From CAVRXQ01 sp963849105 (GTDB taxonomy: Bacteria > Actinomycetota > Acidimicrobiia > Acidimicrobiales > Bog-793), in assembly GCA_963849105.1 (NCBI GenBank), contig CAWKGD010000005.1, forward strand, positions 124,001 through 188,000: a stretch of 64,000 bases of DNA, in the 5' to 3' direction. The notes under the pieces are model-generated. The model had not been told where the DNA came from. It was given only the letters and a program-made list of their open reading frames with translations, and searched no databases. The position numbers were made by a program, and so were the translations under genes. This document shows positions 1 to 7,673 of this stretch, in pieces. Position 1 is the first letter of the stretch. The number at the start of each line of letters is the position of its first letter.

Positions 1-2
1 CG

Positions 3-404
3 TACTTCCCGAATTGGACGGTGCGCGGCGCGAGCGGCCCCTATGAGGCGACACCAAACCTGATGGTCGTCGTCCCGCACGCGCACCATGTCGTCCTCAC
101 CTACGAGGCGACAACGATCGACTGGCTCGGTATCGGCGCCTCGGGATTCGGGCTCGCCGGCGCCGTCGCACTCGTGCGGTTCGGCAAAACGCCCTCCCCG
201 GAGCCAGAGCCGACACCGGATCCGGTGACCGAGGAGTTGTTCGTTTTCATCGTTGAACGCCCGAGTGGCGACGAAGAGGCGCGAGACGGAAGCGACGTCC
301 CTTCTCCTTCGGGTGCACTCGAAGCCTCCGACGCACCTCAACAGCGCGAGCTCGATCCGGACGAACCATGGCAACGGTGGTTCAGGAACCGAGGCGACCG
401 ATGA
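3..404 (+). CDS. C-terminal end of a large membrane protein (truncated by the window)
   Basis: The reading frame is open from the first bases of the window, so the gene begins upstream and only about 133 residues are visible. The start of the fragment (YFPNWTVRGASGPYEATPNL) resembles the extracytoplasmic end of large multi-spanning membrane proteins of the YfhO or 6-pyruvoyl-tetrahydropterin-synthase-related type, which are often found beside glycosyltransferases. A hydrophobic segment (about GIGASGFGLAGAVALVRF) follows and could be the last membrane helix, ending in an acidic, Pro/Glu-rich cytoplasmic tail. The stop codon overlaps the ATG of the next gene (ATGA), which suggests one operon. 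The family call rests on the short visible motif and is tentative; the coding call is firm. Confidence 0.6.
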   Translation, partial: YFPNWTVRGASGPYEATPNLMVVVPHAHHVVLTYEATTIDWLGIGASGFGLAGAVALVRFGKTPSPEPEPTPDPVTEELFVFIVERPSGDEEARDGSDVPSPSGALEASDAPQQRELDPDEPWQRWFRNRGDR

Positions 405-1168
405 ACGTGCCGGCACCCGAGATGAACAGCACCACCCGGCCACCTGAAGTTTCGATCGTCGTCCCTGCGCACAACGAGGTGATGCTGATCGGAACGACGC
501 TCACCAACCTCGTCACTGGGCTCGAACGGCGCGGGCGCAGCTTTGAAGTCATCGTCGTCGAGAACGGTTCCCACGACGGAACGCTTAGATTGAGCCGACT
601 CCTCGCGTCTCAGCTGTCCCCGATCCGGGTCGCCTCGTTGCCCCGCGCAAACTATGGCGAAGCCCTCGCCCAAGGGCTCCGTCTCGCGACAGGCGAGATC
701 GTTGCGACCTTCGACGTCGACTATTACGACTTCGCCTTCTTCGACGCCGCCTACGACCGCATCGAGTCGGGCGGCGTCGACATCGTCGTCGCCTCAAAGC
801 GCGCGCCCGGCGCATCGGACCACCGCTCAATCGTCCGCCGGGTCTTGACCGCCGGATTCGCGTGGTCGACGCGCTCGCTCGTCGGGCTGGAGCTCTCGGA
901 TGCACATGGCATGAAGCTGTTGCGTGCGGCGATTGTCCGACCGATTGTCGACGCGACCGTTTCGCGAGGAAGCCTTTTCGACGTCGAACTCCTCGTCCGA
1001 GCAACGCGGGCGGGACTCAAGATTGAAGAGCTTCCCGCCGAAGTGCGTGAATTGCGCCCACCGCGATCGTCGGTGATCCGAAGGACGCTCGAGTCGATCG
1101 GCGGCTTGGCGCGACTTCGGCTGCTGCTCGGCTCGGACCGTCAGCCGAGACGATCGCGGCGCAATTGA
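401..1168 (+). CDS. Family 2 glycosyltransferase
   Basis: This protein of about 255 aa has a GT-A fold. The N-terminal strand VSIVVPAHNE, the nucleotide-binding segment FEVIVVENGSHDGT and a DVD metal-binding motif in ATFDVDYYDF are all visible, as expected for dolichol-phosphate-mannose-synthase-like GT2 enzymes that transfer a sugar from a nucleotide sugar. There is no C-terminal membrane domain, so it is probably a soluble or peripheral enzyme. An earlier in-frame ATG at 368 exists, but the ATG at 401 forms an ATGA overlap with the upstream gene and has GAGG 6 nt before it, so 401 is preferred. Pairing with the upstream membrane protein suggests envelope polysaccharide or lipid glycosylation. 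The acceptor cannot be read from the sequence. Confidence 0.85.
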   Translation: MNVPAPEMNSTTRPPEVSIVVPAHNEVMLIGTTLTNLVTGLERRGRSFEVIVVENGSHDGTLRLSRLLASQLSPIRVASLPRANYGEALAQGLRLATGEIVATFDVDYYDFAFFDAAYDRIESGGVDIVVASKRAPGASDHRSIVRRVLTAGFAWSTRSLVGLELSDAHGMKLLRAAIVRPIVDATVSRGSLFDVELLVRATRAGLKIEELPAEVRELRPPRSSVIRRTLESIGGLARLRLLLGSDRQPRRSRRN

Positions 1169-1185
1169 TCTTGATCCGAAGTCAT

Positions 1186-1207
1186 GCGGTCCCGCTTTCG
1201 GGACCGC
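1186..1207. terminator. Bidirectional hairpin terminator between convergent genes
   Basis: A perfect 9-bp inverted repeat (GCGGTCCCG / CGGGACCGC) with a 4-nt loop lies between the end of the plus-strand glycosyltransferase gene and the end of the minus-strand secreted-protein gene. No long U-tract follows, so it may rely on stem strength or serve both directions. Confidence 0.6.
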
Positions 1208-1300
1208 CTTCGTCATCTAAGTCTCGGCACACTCGACAGCATCACGGCTGACAAGGTGACTGCTGTCGACGTCGTGGGCGGTCAGCGTCGGCGGCGGCGA

Positions 1301-2095
1301 CTACAACGACAGCTTCACCGAGCTGAGCTTCTTACGGAGAAGCAACACGATCTCGTTGATATCGTGCTTCGCCGCCTTGATGTCCGCGCGGGCAGAGGTG
1401 ATCGCTTGTTGTGCCGACGCAAACGTCTGTGCCGCTTGCGGGTACGACGACGGGACAAGCGTGAGAACAGCAGAGTGCGCAGACTGCAACAGGCCGTTCG
1501 CTGTCTGCTCCTCGGACACAAGAGCCGCGTAGGTCCGCTGAGTCTCGCCCGGATCGCCGAGCGCGTTCGCAGTCGCGACCGCTGCGGAGATCTTCGCCTC
1601 TATCTGCGCTTGGCGCGCCACACCCGCCTCGAAGGCGTCGAGCCGGATCGCCATTTCCACCTGGGGGACGACGACGGTAAAGACGCGATAGTTCGTGATG
1701 ACGAGATCGATCGCGTCCTGCAATTGTGGGACGGTGGTGTCGACGGGCACGCTCTTCGCGAGAGCGTCGAGTCCGGCGCGATCGGTGGCGATCTGCGCAA
1801 CGATGAGCGATCGATCAGACGTAGTGAGCGCCGATCGCGCCGTCGCTGCGGCATGGAATTCACGAAGCGCGACAAGACGAACGGAGATCGCCCGCTCGAT
1901 CCAGGCACGCACAGCTTTGACGTTCGCCTGCGCGGGGATCTGCGGCGCGTTCGCATCCGCCGACGGATTCCCGAGTCCGATGCCGTTCGCGCCCCGATGC
2001 GCGGCGGCGGCGACCGGCGCCGATAACCCCAAGACGACGAGGACGAGGGCGACGATCGCGAACCGGCGCGCGCAATCACGTACCTGCCCTGCCAC
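1301..2095 (-). CDS. Secreted helical protein of unknown function
   Basis: This 264-aa protein starts at a GTG preceded by GAGGGAG. It has an N-terminal signal sequence (hydrophobic core AIVALVLVVLGLSAPVAAAA, ending in an AxA-type cleavage region near residue 30). The rest is almost entirely predicted helix, rich in Ala, Gln and charged residues with heptad-like spacing, and it has no cysteines or recognisable enzyme motif. A coiled-coil envelope or periplasmic protein is the most that can be said. It converges on the glycosyltransferase gene and is not in an obvious operon. Confidence 0.7.
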   Translation of the reverse strand: MAGQVRDCARRFAIVALVLVVLGLSAPVAAAAHRGANGIGLGNPSADANAPQIPAQANVKAVRAWIERAISVRLVALREFHAAATARSALTTSDRSLIVAQIATDRAGLDALAKSVPVDTTVPQLQDAIDLVITNYRVFTVVVPQVEMAIRLDAFEAGVARQAQIEAKISAAVATANALGDPGETQRTYAALVSEEQTANGLLQSAHSAVLTLVPSSYPQAAQTFASAQQAITSARADIKAAKHDINEIVLLLRKKLSSVKLSL

Positions 2096-2248
2096 CGCGA
2101 ACTCCCTCGACCCCTAGGTTGGTCCAACGCGGCCTATCGCGCCGCGACCCCATCTTCGCTCGTACGCATGCACCGGTTACGCACAAAATATGAGGGAAGT
2201 GTGATGTCTGATCTTCACGTTCGCCGTGGCTGCGGCCGCGTCCGCCAG

Positions 2249-2254
2249 TATCCT
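2249..2254 (+). promoter_or_regulatory. -10 element TATCCT of a leaderless transcript
   Basis: TATCCT lies 8 nt before the ATG at 2263, where no ribosome binding site is visible. Transcription would start at or next to the start codon. Confidence 0.5.
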
Positions 2255-2262
2255 TCGGCGAA

Positions 2263-3513
2263 ATGCCAGCTGACCTGCCCCGTCGCTTGCCGGCGAACCC
2301 GAGGCTTCGACACTGGTGGCAGCGCAGGCTCGCCTGGCAGCGCAAGCCGACGGCGGCGCTCGCCGCGCCGGATTCCTGGCGTGTGGGTCACGATCGCCGG
2401 TCGAAGCATCACCGCTATCGTGCCGGTCTCCGCCGTTGGCCGCGTCGGACGCTGATCGGCGTCCTTGCGCTTCTCCTCGTCTCGATCCTCCTCGCCGTCG
2501 CGACCTTCACCTACGCGTTCTGGCGGTATCACGAGCTCGACCGCATGGCGGTATCCGGTCTCGTCGCGGTCCACCCCGGTGCCCCGTTTGACGTCCTGAT
2601 CGTCGGCTCGACCGCCGCTGGTGGCAGCGCATCGGAGCACCGAAGGGCAGCAAAGCAGTTCGCGTCGGTAATCCTGCTTGCCCGGGTTGACCCAAAGAGC
2701 CACGACGTCCGAATCGTTGCCGTGCCGCCCGACACCGAGGTCTCAATCGCGAATGCTTCGGCACCCGCGAAGACTGGCCCGATCGACGAGGCACTTGAAG
2801 CGGGACCTGGGACGCTCGTGCAAACGATCAAGACGGCCTTTCACGTTCCGGTGACCGACTACGTCGCACTGGAGCTTGCGGGCGTCGGATCGGTCGTCGG
2901 GGCGCTTGGCGGCATCCACCTCGACTTCGCATACCCCGTACGCGATGCGTACACCGGACTCTCGATCAACAAGAGCGGGTGCCAACTCGTCTCGGGCTCT
3001 CAGGCGCAGGCGCTGTTTCAAAGCCAGCATCTCTATTACTTCGCCAACGGAGCGTGGCGCGCTGACCTTCACGGCACTCCGAGCGCGATCGCCCGAGAGA
3101 GCGCCGTCTTCGCTGCAACCGTCACATCCTCGGGCGGGATCGGTTTCGACCCGGTCGAATTGAACAACTTCGTCTCTGCTGCCGTCGCGAACCTCACAAT
3201 CGACAACGCGCTCTCCGAGTCCAATCTGTTGTCTCTCGCCGAGACGTTCCGCGGATTCTCAGCCTCTCAGCTCGCTTCGACGGGGCTTCCGACGGTCGAG
3301 GCGAGGTCGCGTTCTGGCCGAACTGTCCTTGCCCCCGCGGCGGCGGCCGATGACGCCGTCCTTCGACACCTGCTGGCGCTCGGGACGATCCCTTCCAATT
3401 CATCGTTGATCCGACGGGTCCATGTTGTCGTGCCGGCGGGACTTTCTGTCCCGAGTCACGCGCCACTCGTCAACGAGACCGCCCGTGTGGTTTGGAATCC
3501 CACGCCTTGCTAA
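2263..3513 (+). CDS. LytR-CpsA-Psr (LCP) family protein with altered catalytic motifs
   Basis: This 416-aa protein has a basic N-terminal cytoplasmic tail (about 1-60), one membrane helix (about 63-84) and an extracytoplasmic LCP domain. LCP enzymes transfer wall polysaccharides from lipid carriers to peptidoglycan. The domain framework is clear: VIVGSTAAGG, a strand ending VRIVAVPPDTEV, VGALGGIHLDF, and LVSGSQAQALFQSQHLYY. In typical members the second motif reads SIPRDT and the last reads ALaYvRsRh. Here the Arg of RDT is Pro and the two Arg of RSRH are Gln, so several residues that hold the pyrophosphate are missing. A binding or regulatory role, or an unusual substrate, is possible. Expression is probably leaderless. 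Confidence 0.75.
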   Translation: MPADLPRRLPANPRLRHWWQRRLAWQRKPTAALAAPDSWRVGHDRRSKHHRYRAGLRRWPRRTLIGVLALLLVSILLAVATFTYAFWRYHELDRMAVSGLVAVHPGAPFDVLIVGSTAAGGSASEHRRAAKQFASVILLARVDPKSHDVRIVAVPPDTEVSIANASAPAKTGPIDEALEAGPGTLVQTIKTAFHVPVTDYVALELAGVGSVVGALGGIHLDFAYPVRDAYTGLSINKSGCQLVSGSQAQALFQSQHLYYFANGAWRADLHGTPSAIARESAVFAATVTSSGGIGFDPVELNNFVSAAVANLTIDNALSESNLLSLAETFRGFSASQLASTGLPTVEARSRSGRTVLAPAAAADDAVLRHLLALGTIPSNSSLIRRVHVVVPAGLSVPSHAPLVNETARVVWNPTPC

Positions 3514-3551
3514 ATGCCGCCACCATCCCCGTCGCGCGAAGGGCGCCCTCG

Positions 3552-3557
3552 TACACT
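3552..3557 (+). promoter_or_regulatory. -10 element TACACT of a leaderless transcript
   Basis: TACACT is followed after 6 nt by GTG at 3564. This fixes the start of the exonuclease gene downstream of the earlier in-frame ATG at 3492, which lies inside the LCP gene. Confidence 0.6.
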
Positions 3558-3563
3558 CAAAAC

Positions 3564-4244
3564 GTGCTGACCTCGGCTGGCGCGTTCCAGACGCGGGGTT
3601 CTCTTCGCCTTTGGGAAGAGGAGGCGGCCAGGCTGGCGGTCGTCGACGTCGAGACGACGGGACTGGATCCCGAGGCATCCCGCGTCGTCGAGTGCGCGAT
3701 CGTGACCTGCTCGGGCGTCGGTGACGTTGTCGAGGAGTGGTCGAGCCTGATCGCTGTCCCGGGCGCCGAAGAGATCGGGGCGAGCTGGCTGCACGGCATC
3801 ACGCGATCGACCCTTTCCGACGCACCGACGTTCTCGGAAGTCGCCGGGGAGATCGTCGCCCGGCTGCGCGGAAGCATCCTCGTCGGACACGTCGTCGAAT
3901 TCGACCTCGCGTACCTGCGTCGAGAGTTTGACCGCATCGGCAGCCGCTTGCCCGATTTCTGCGGCGCGACGGTCTGCACCCGCGAGCTCGCGCGCGCCTA
4001 TCTGCCTCCTGGATCGCGCACCCTCGCGGCGGTGTGCGCTCGCCTCGGCATCGCACGTTCCGACGCGCACACTGCTCTCGGTGACGCGCGAGTGACGGCA
4101 TCGGTGTTGGCGGCCTTCGTCGAGCGGGGAATCGACCTCAGCTGGAGCGAAAAGATGGACCGCGCCGACGAGCTTGTTTGGCCAAAATTCCGTGTCAGCG
4201 GTTTACTCGCTGCGCGAGCGCTCGCGCGTGGCTTGTCGCGCTGA
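3564..4244 (+). CDS. DEDDh 3'-5' exonuclease (DnaQ/PolC epsilon-like)
   Basis: This protein of about 226 aa has the RNase T/DnaQ exonuclease fold. The three Exo motifs are visible: Exo I in VVDVETTG (Asp and Glu near residues 28 and 30), Exo II in GHVVEFDLAYL (Asp) and Exo III in SDAHTALGDA (His and Asp). These residues bind two metal ions and remove nucleotides from 3' ends. The size suits a stand-alone epsilon-like exonuclease rather than a domain of DinG or UvrC-like fusions; no GIY-YIG or helicase part is present. The start at GTG 3564 is chosen from the leaderless promoter just before it. It could act in proofreading, repair or nucleic acid turnover; the sequence does not decide which. 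Confidence 0.8.
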   Translation: MLTSAGAFQTRGSLRLWEEEAARLAVVDVETTGLDPEASRVVECAIVTCSGVGDVVEEWSSLIAVPGAEEIGASWLHGITRSTLSDAPTFSEVAGEIVARLRGSILVGHVVEFDLAYLRREFDRIGSRLPDFCGATVCTRELARAYLPPGSRTLAAVCARLGIARSDAHTALGDARVTASVLAAFVERGIDLSWSEKMDRADELVWPKFRVSGLLAARALARGLSR

Positions 4245-4258
4245 GCGACGGGACTTGG

Positions 4259-4492
4259 TTACGCGGACTTCTGACGCTGTCGAATCACGCGGCGTCGCTC
4301 GCGTTCGGTGAGGCCTCCCCAGACCCCTTCACGCTCGCGCGCCAGGAGGGCGTGCTCGAGACACATTTGCCGCACGGGGCAGATCGCACAGATCGACTTC
4401 GCTTCGTCCGCTTCCTCGTCGGTCGCCGGGTGGAAGATCTCCGGATCAAGTCCCCGGCATGCCGATCGCTGCCGCCAGTTCATCGCCGTCAT
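4259..4492 (-). CDS. WhiB-family iron-sulfur transcriptional regulator
   Basis: This 77-aa protein carries the four cysteines of the WhiB fold (C12, C35, C38, C44), which bind a [4Fe-4S] cluster, followed by the GVWGG turn (GVWGGLTERERR) and a basic C-terminal end that contacts DNA. WhiB proteins are found only in actinobacteria and their phages and act with the principal sigma factor. They respond to oxygen, NO or redox state or control development. It converges on the exonuclease gene. Which WhiB subfamily it belongs to cannot be settled by eye; the short form is like WhiB1/WhiB2-type proteins. Confidence 0.9.
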   Translation of the reverse strand: MTAMNWRQRSACRGLDPEIFHPATDEEADEAKSICAICPVRQMCLEHALLAREREGVWGGLTERERRRVIRQRQKSA

Positions 4493-4754
4493 CAGAAAAA
4501 CGCTCTCTCGTCACGCTCTTTATCATTTCCACCCACGCACTCCCCTCTGCTTGCTCCGCCGATTCATCTAGGCGAGGCGACTCGGGAGAGCGCGACATGC
4601 CAGGAATTCCAGACGGCGGACGAGGTCGGTCCGCAGGTGAGTGCGCAATTTTGCCAGAGTCGAGTCGAAAAGTAAATAGCAGAGCGCCAATTGCTGCCGG
4701 TGCGGCCCCATCCCCCGTGCGGCCGACGACGCCGATGAGTGGGGCCGGCGCGAC
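4493..4754. other. Intergenic region between divergent whiB and kinase genes
   Basis: About 260 bp lie between the start of the whiB gene and the FGGY kinase gene. It must contain both promoters. No convincing -10/-35 pair, hairpin or RNA gene was recognised. Confidence 0.4.
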
Positions 4755-6191
4755 GTGAGCGTCCTCGTAGTCGACGTCGGAACCTCCTCGCTGCGTGCCG
4801 CCATCGTCGACGAGGTCGGCTCGGTGGTGGCGACCGAGCACTCGACGATCGCGCTCAGCCGGCCAGGGCCGGGTCTTGTCGAATTCGACGCGGCCGAGGT
4901 CGCTCGAGCCGCGATCTCGGCCGCGACAACGTTGATCGATCGGACCGGACCCGTCGCGTGCGTCGGGATCGCCACACAGCGCGCCTCGACCGTGGTGTGG
5001 CAACGCGGAGACGGGGTGCCCGTCGGGCCGGCGCTCTCCTGGCAAGACGTCCGCACCGTCGGACAGTGCCTCGCCTTGCAGGCGAAAGGTTTCCGCCTTT
5101 CCCCAAACCAGTCGGCGACCAAGCTCGCCGACCTGCTCGATCGTTTCGACCCGTCCCGTGAGCTCGATATTTGTTTCGGAACGGTCGACAGCTTCCTCAC
5201 CGCGGCTCTCACTCGGTGGAGCGTGCACGTCACTGACGCGTCAAACGCCGCCGTCACCGGCCTCGTGCGCCTCGACGCCTCGGACTGGGACGATGACGTT
5301 CTCGGCGAGCTCGGTGTCCCGCGTCGGATGCTGCCCGAGATTGTCGATTCGCTCGGGGTCGTGGGCGAGGCGACTGCACTCCCCGGAGCCCCTCCGATCA
5401 GCGGTCTGCTCGGTGATCAGCAGGCGTCCCTCGTCGGCCAGGGACGCCTGCACCCGAACGAAGCGAAGGTGACCTTTGGGACGGGGGCGATGCTCGACTG
5501 TGTGACCGCGTCCCGCCCGGAGTTCGAGACGCGGGGCGACCACGGGACCTTTCCCGTGGTCGCCTGGCGCGAAGCGGGCCGATCGATCTGGGGACTCGAG
5601 GCGGCGATGCTCTCGGCTGGGGCGTGCGTCGAATGGATCGCGAGCCTCGGGCTCGTTTCGACTCCGGCGGAATCCGAGGCGCTCGCCCTGTCGGTCCCCG
5701 ACGCAGGAGGAGTGTTCTTCGTCCCCGCATTGAACGGCACGGGCGCACCGTTGTGGGACTTGGGGGCACGCGGCGCATTCGTCGGTCTGAGCGCCTCGAC
5801 TACGCGCGCTGAAGTCGTCCGCGCGGTCCTCGAAGGCATCGCGCACGCGGGCGCGGATTTGCTCGAAGCGATCGAAGCCGACGCGAACCTCCACGTCGAC
5901 ATGTTGCACGTCGACGGCGGTATGACAGCCAATCGAATCTTCGTCGAACTAGTCGCGAGCGCGACGCAACGAGTGGTCGTTCCGTCGGCGGTCAAGGAGG
6001 CAACGATGCTCGGTGCGGCATTCGCCGCTGGCACCGCGTGCGGTGTCTGGCCGTCTCTCGAATCGACCCCCGAGTTGATCCGCACGGAGGCGGCCATTGA
6101 GCCGCGCCACCGCCTCGACCGCCAGCGCTGGTTCGACGCGCGCGAGCGGGCGTTGAAGATGGTCCCCGCTCTCTCAGTGATCAGTTTCTGA
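4755..6191 (+). CDS. FGGY-family carbohydrate kinase, glycerol-kinase-like
   Basis: This 478-aa protein has the two actin-like domains of FGGY kinases, which phosphorylate sugars or polyols with ATP. The N-terminal phosphate loop is VDVGTSSLRAAI, substrate-side residues include SWQDVR (Trp, as in glycerol kinase) and LGDQQASLVGQ (catalytic Asp), and the C-terminal adenosine motifs are GTGAMLDC and HVDGGMTANR. Glycerol kinases normally have NQRET where Arg and Glu hold glycerol; here it reads TQRAS, so the Glu is Ala and the substrate may not be glycerol. It is slightly shorter than typical GlpK (about 500 aa). It begins with GTG and overlaps the convergent flavoprotein gene by 11 bp. No glycerol transporter or dehydrogenase gene is near. 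Confidence 0.85.
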   Translation: MSVLVVDVGTSSLRAAIVDEVGSVVATEHSTIALSRPGPGLVEFDAAEVARAAISAATTLIDRTGPVACVGIATQRASTVVWQRGDGVPVGPALSWQDVRTVGQCLALQAKGFRLSPNQSATKLADLLDRFDPSRELDICFGTVDSFLTAALTRWSVHVTDASNAAVTGLVRLDASDWDDDVLGELGVPRRMLPEIVDSLGVVGEATALPGAPPISGLLGDQQASLVGQGRLHPNEAKVTFGTGAMLDCVTASRPEFETRGDHGTFPVVAWREAGRSIWGLEAAMLSAGACVEWIASLGLVSTPAESEALALSVPDAGGVFFVPALNGTGAPLWDLGARGAFVGLSASTTRAEVVRAVLEGIAHAGADLLEAIEADANLHVDMLHVDGGMTANRIFVELVASATQRVVVPSAVKEATMLGAAFAAGTACGVWPSLESTPELIRTEAAIEPRHRLDRQRWFDARERALKMVPALSVISF

Positions 6192-7410
6192 GGCCGCTCG
6201 ATGCGAAAGCGAGCGCTTCGTCGAACGACGCATTGCGCGCCAGCAGCGGGTGGAAGCGCATGAGGTCACGCGGCATCGAGAAGCCGATGACGGCTGAGAG
6301 GCTCCCCTCGCGACCACAGCACGCGACGAAGCGGCGATCGTTGAGCGACCCCGCCACGACGACAATGTCGTCCGTCGGTTCCGGAATCCCGATCGACTGG
6401 ATCTTTGTCCCGAACTGATCGGACCAAAAGTACGGGACCGTGACGAACGGGTCGGCCGCGTCGCTTGCGAGCAGGCTCAGCGCGGCGTGGGCGCCCTGTT
6501 CGGCAGCGCTCGTGCGGTGCTCGAAGCGCACCGGTTTCCTCGCGAGCGGATGCGGAAAGCGGGCGAGGTCACCTGCCGCAACAACGTCAGGCGCGCAGAC
6601 GAGGCTCGCCTCGCAGACGACACCGTCGTCGAGTCGGAGTCCGGACCCTTCGAGCCACGACGTCTCGGGCACGACCCCGATCGCGACAAGCACCGCGTTG
6701 GCAGGCACCTCGGACCCGTCCGAGAGGATGACGGCCTCGACGTGACCGTCCCCGACGACCGCCTCAACTCCGGTCGAGGTCCGCACTTCGACGCCGTGGT
6801 CGCGGTGCATCCCGGCGATCACGGTGCCGATCCCTTCGCCGAGCACCCGAGAAAGCGGCGCTGGGAGCGGCTCGATCACGGTGACCCGGGCGCCGAGTCG
6901 ACGTGCCGTCGCCGCGACCTCCATCCCCAAGAACCCGCCTCCGACGACGACGAGGTGCGCCTCGGTCTCGGCCAGGCGACGGCGAAGGTCGATCGCGTGC
7001 TCGACGCTGCGGATCGTTACGACGCCGTCCATTGCCTCGAGCGAAGGCAAGCGGCGCGGCGAGGCGCCGGTCGCGACGACGAGACCGTCGAAGCCGATCT
7101 CCCGACCCGACGCGAGTTCGACAGATCGCGCAGACAGATCGAGGTGAACAGCGCGCTCACCGAGCATCGTCTCGGTAGCGATTTCCTCCAAGTGCTCGCG
7201 CGTGGCGAGGGTGATCCTGGCGTCGTCCCAGTCGCCGGCGAGGAACTCCTTCGAGAGGGGGGGGCGGTCGTAGGGAAGGTGGGTCTCTGCGCCAATGAGC
7301 GTGAGTGACCCGTCGAAGCCACGATGGCGCAGCATTTCGGCAGCCCGCAGCCCGGCGATCGAAGCACCGACGACCACGACCGATCCGAGGGGTCGCGCGC
7401 TCTCGCTCAC
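6181..7410 (-). CDS. FAD-dependent NAD(P)H:ferredoxin/rubredoxin reductase-type oxidoreductase
   Basis: This 409-aa protein is of the pyridine-nucleotide oxidoreductase type that passes electrons from NAD(P)H to ferredoxin or rubredoxin in monooxygenase and P450 chains. It shows an N-terminal FAD motif (VVVGASIAGLRAAEML), the PYDRPPLSKE segment typical of BphA4-like reductases, an NAD(P)-binding motif (VVVGGGFLGMEVAA), the second FAD motif near AAGDLARF, and a C-terminal reductase domain with YFWSDQFGTKIQ. No redox-active CxxxxC is present, as usual for this group. It overlaps the upstream xseB gene by 4 bp (ATGA), so it is probably co-transcribed with the exonuclease VII genes although the functions are unrelated. 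A ferredoxin partner is not in the window. Confidence 0.88.
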   Translation of the reverse strand: MSESARPLGSVVVVGASIAGLRAAEMLRHRGFDGSLTLIGAETHLPYDRPPLSKEFLAGDWDDARITLATREHLEEIATETMLGERAVHLDLSARSVELASGREIGFDGLVVATGASPRRLPSLEAMDGVVTIRSVEHAIDLRRRLAETEAHLVVVGGGFLGMEVAATARRLGARVTVIEPLPAPLSRVLGEGIGTVIAGMHRDHGVEVRTSTGVEAVVGDGHVEAVILSDGSEVPANAVLVAIGVVPETSWLEGSGLRLDDGVVCEASLVCAPDVVAAGDLARFPHPLARKPVRFEHRTSAAEQGAHAALSLLASDAADPFVTVPYFWSDQFGTKIQSIGIPEPTDDIVVVAGSLNDRRFVACCGREGSLSAVIGFSMPRDLMRFHPLLARNASFDEALAFASSGLRN

Positions 7411-7673
7411 TCTTCTTTTTCGTCTTCCTCCTCGCCGACCGCCGCGAGGCGCGGCATCAGCTCGTCGACGCGCTCGCGTACCCCGCGGATGCGCTTGTCG
7501 AGCTCCTCGACGATCTCGATCGCGCGCCGAAAGCGCGTCTCCAACACGTCGACGTCGACGCGTCCTTCATCGAGCTCAGCGACGATCTCGTCGAGCTCCG
7601 CTGCCGCCTCCGCGTAGGAAAGCTCGGTGACAGGAACGAGATCCGACTCGGTGCGATCCTTGTCCGCGCTCAC
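7407..7673 (-). CDS. xseB: Exodeoxyribonuclease VII small subunit
   Basis: This 88-aa protein contains the helical hairpin typical of XseB (LSYAEAAAELDEIVAELDEG, then LETRFRRAIEIVEELDKRI) and an acidic tail. Several XseB copies bind the helical arm of XseA and form the enzyme that degrades single-stranded DNA from both ends. It overlaps xseA upstream and the flavoprotein gene downstream by 4 bp each, so translation is probably coupled. Confidence 0.92.
   Translation of the reverse strand: MSADKDRTESDLVPVTELSYAEAAAELDEIVAELDEGRVDVDVLETRFRRAIEIVEELDKRIRGVRERVDELMPRLAAVGEEEDEKEE

Noticed and set aside
1184..2026. Long plus-strand open frame
   Set aside because: It lies opposite the secreted helical protein gene, is extremely Arg-rich and has no signal, start site or family; typical antisense shadow in GC-rich DNA.
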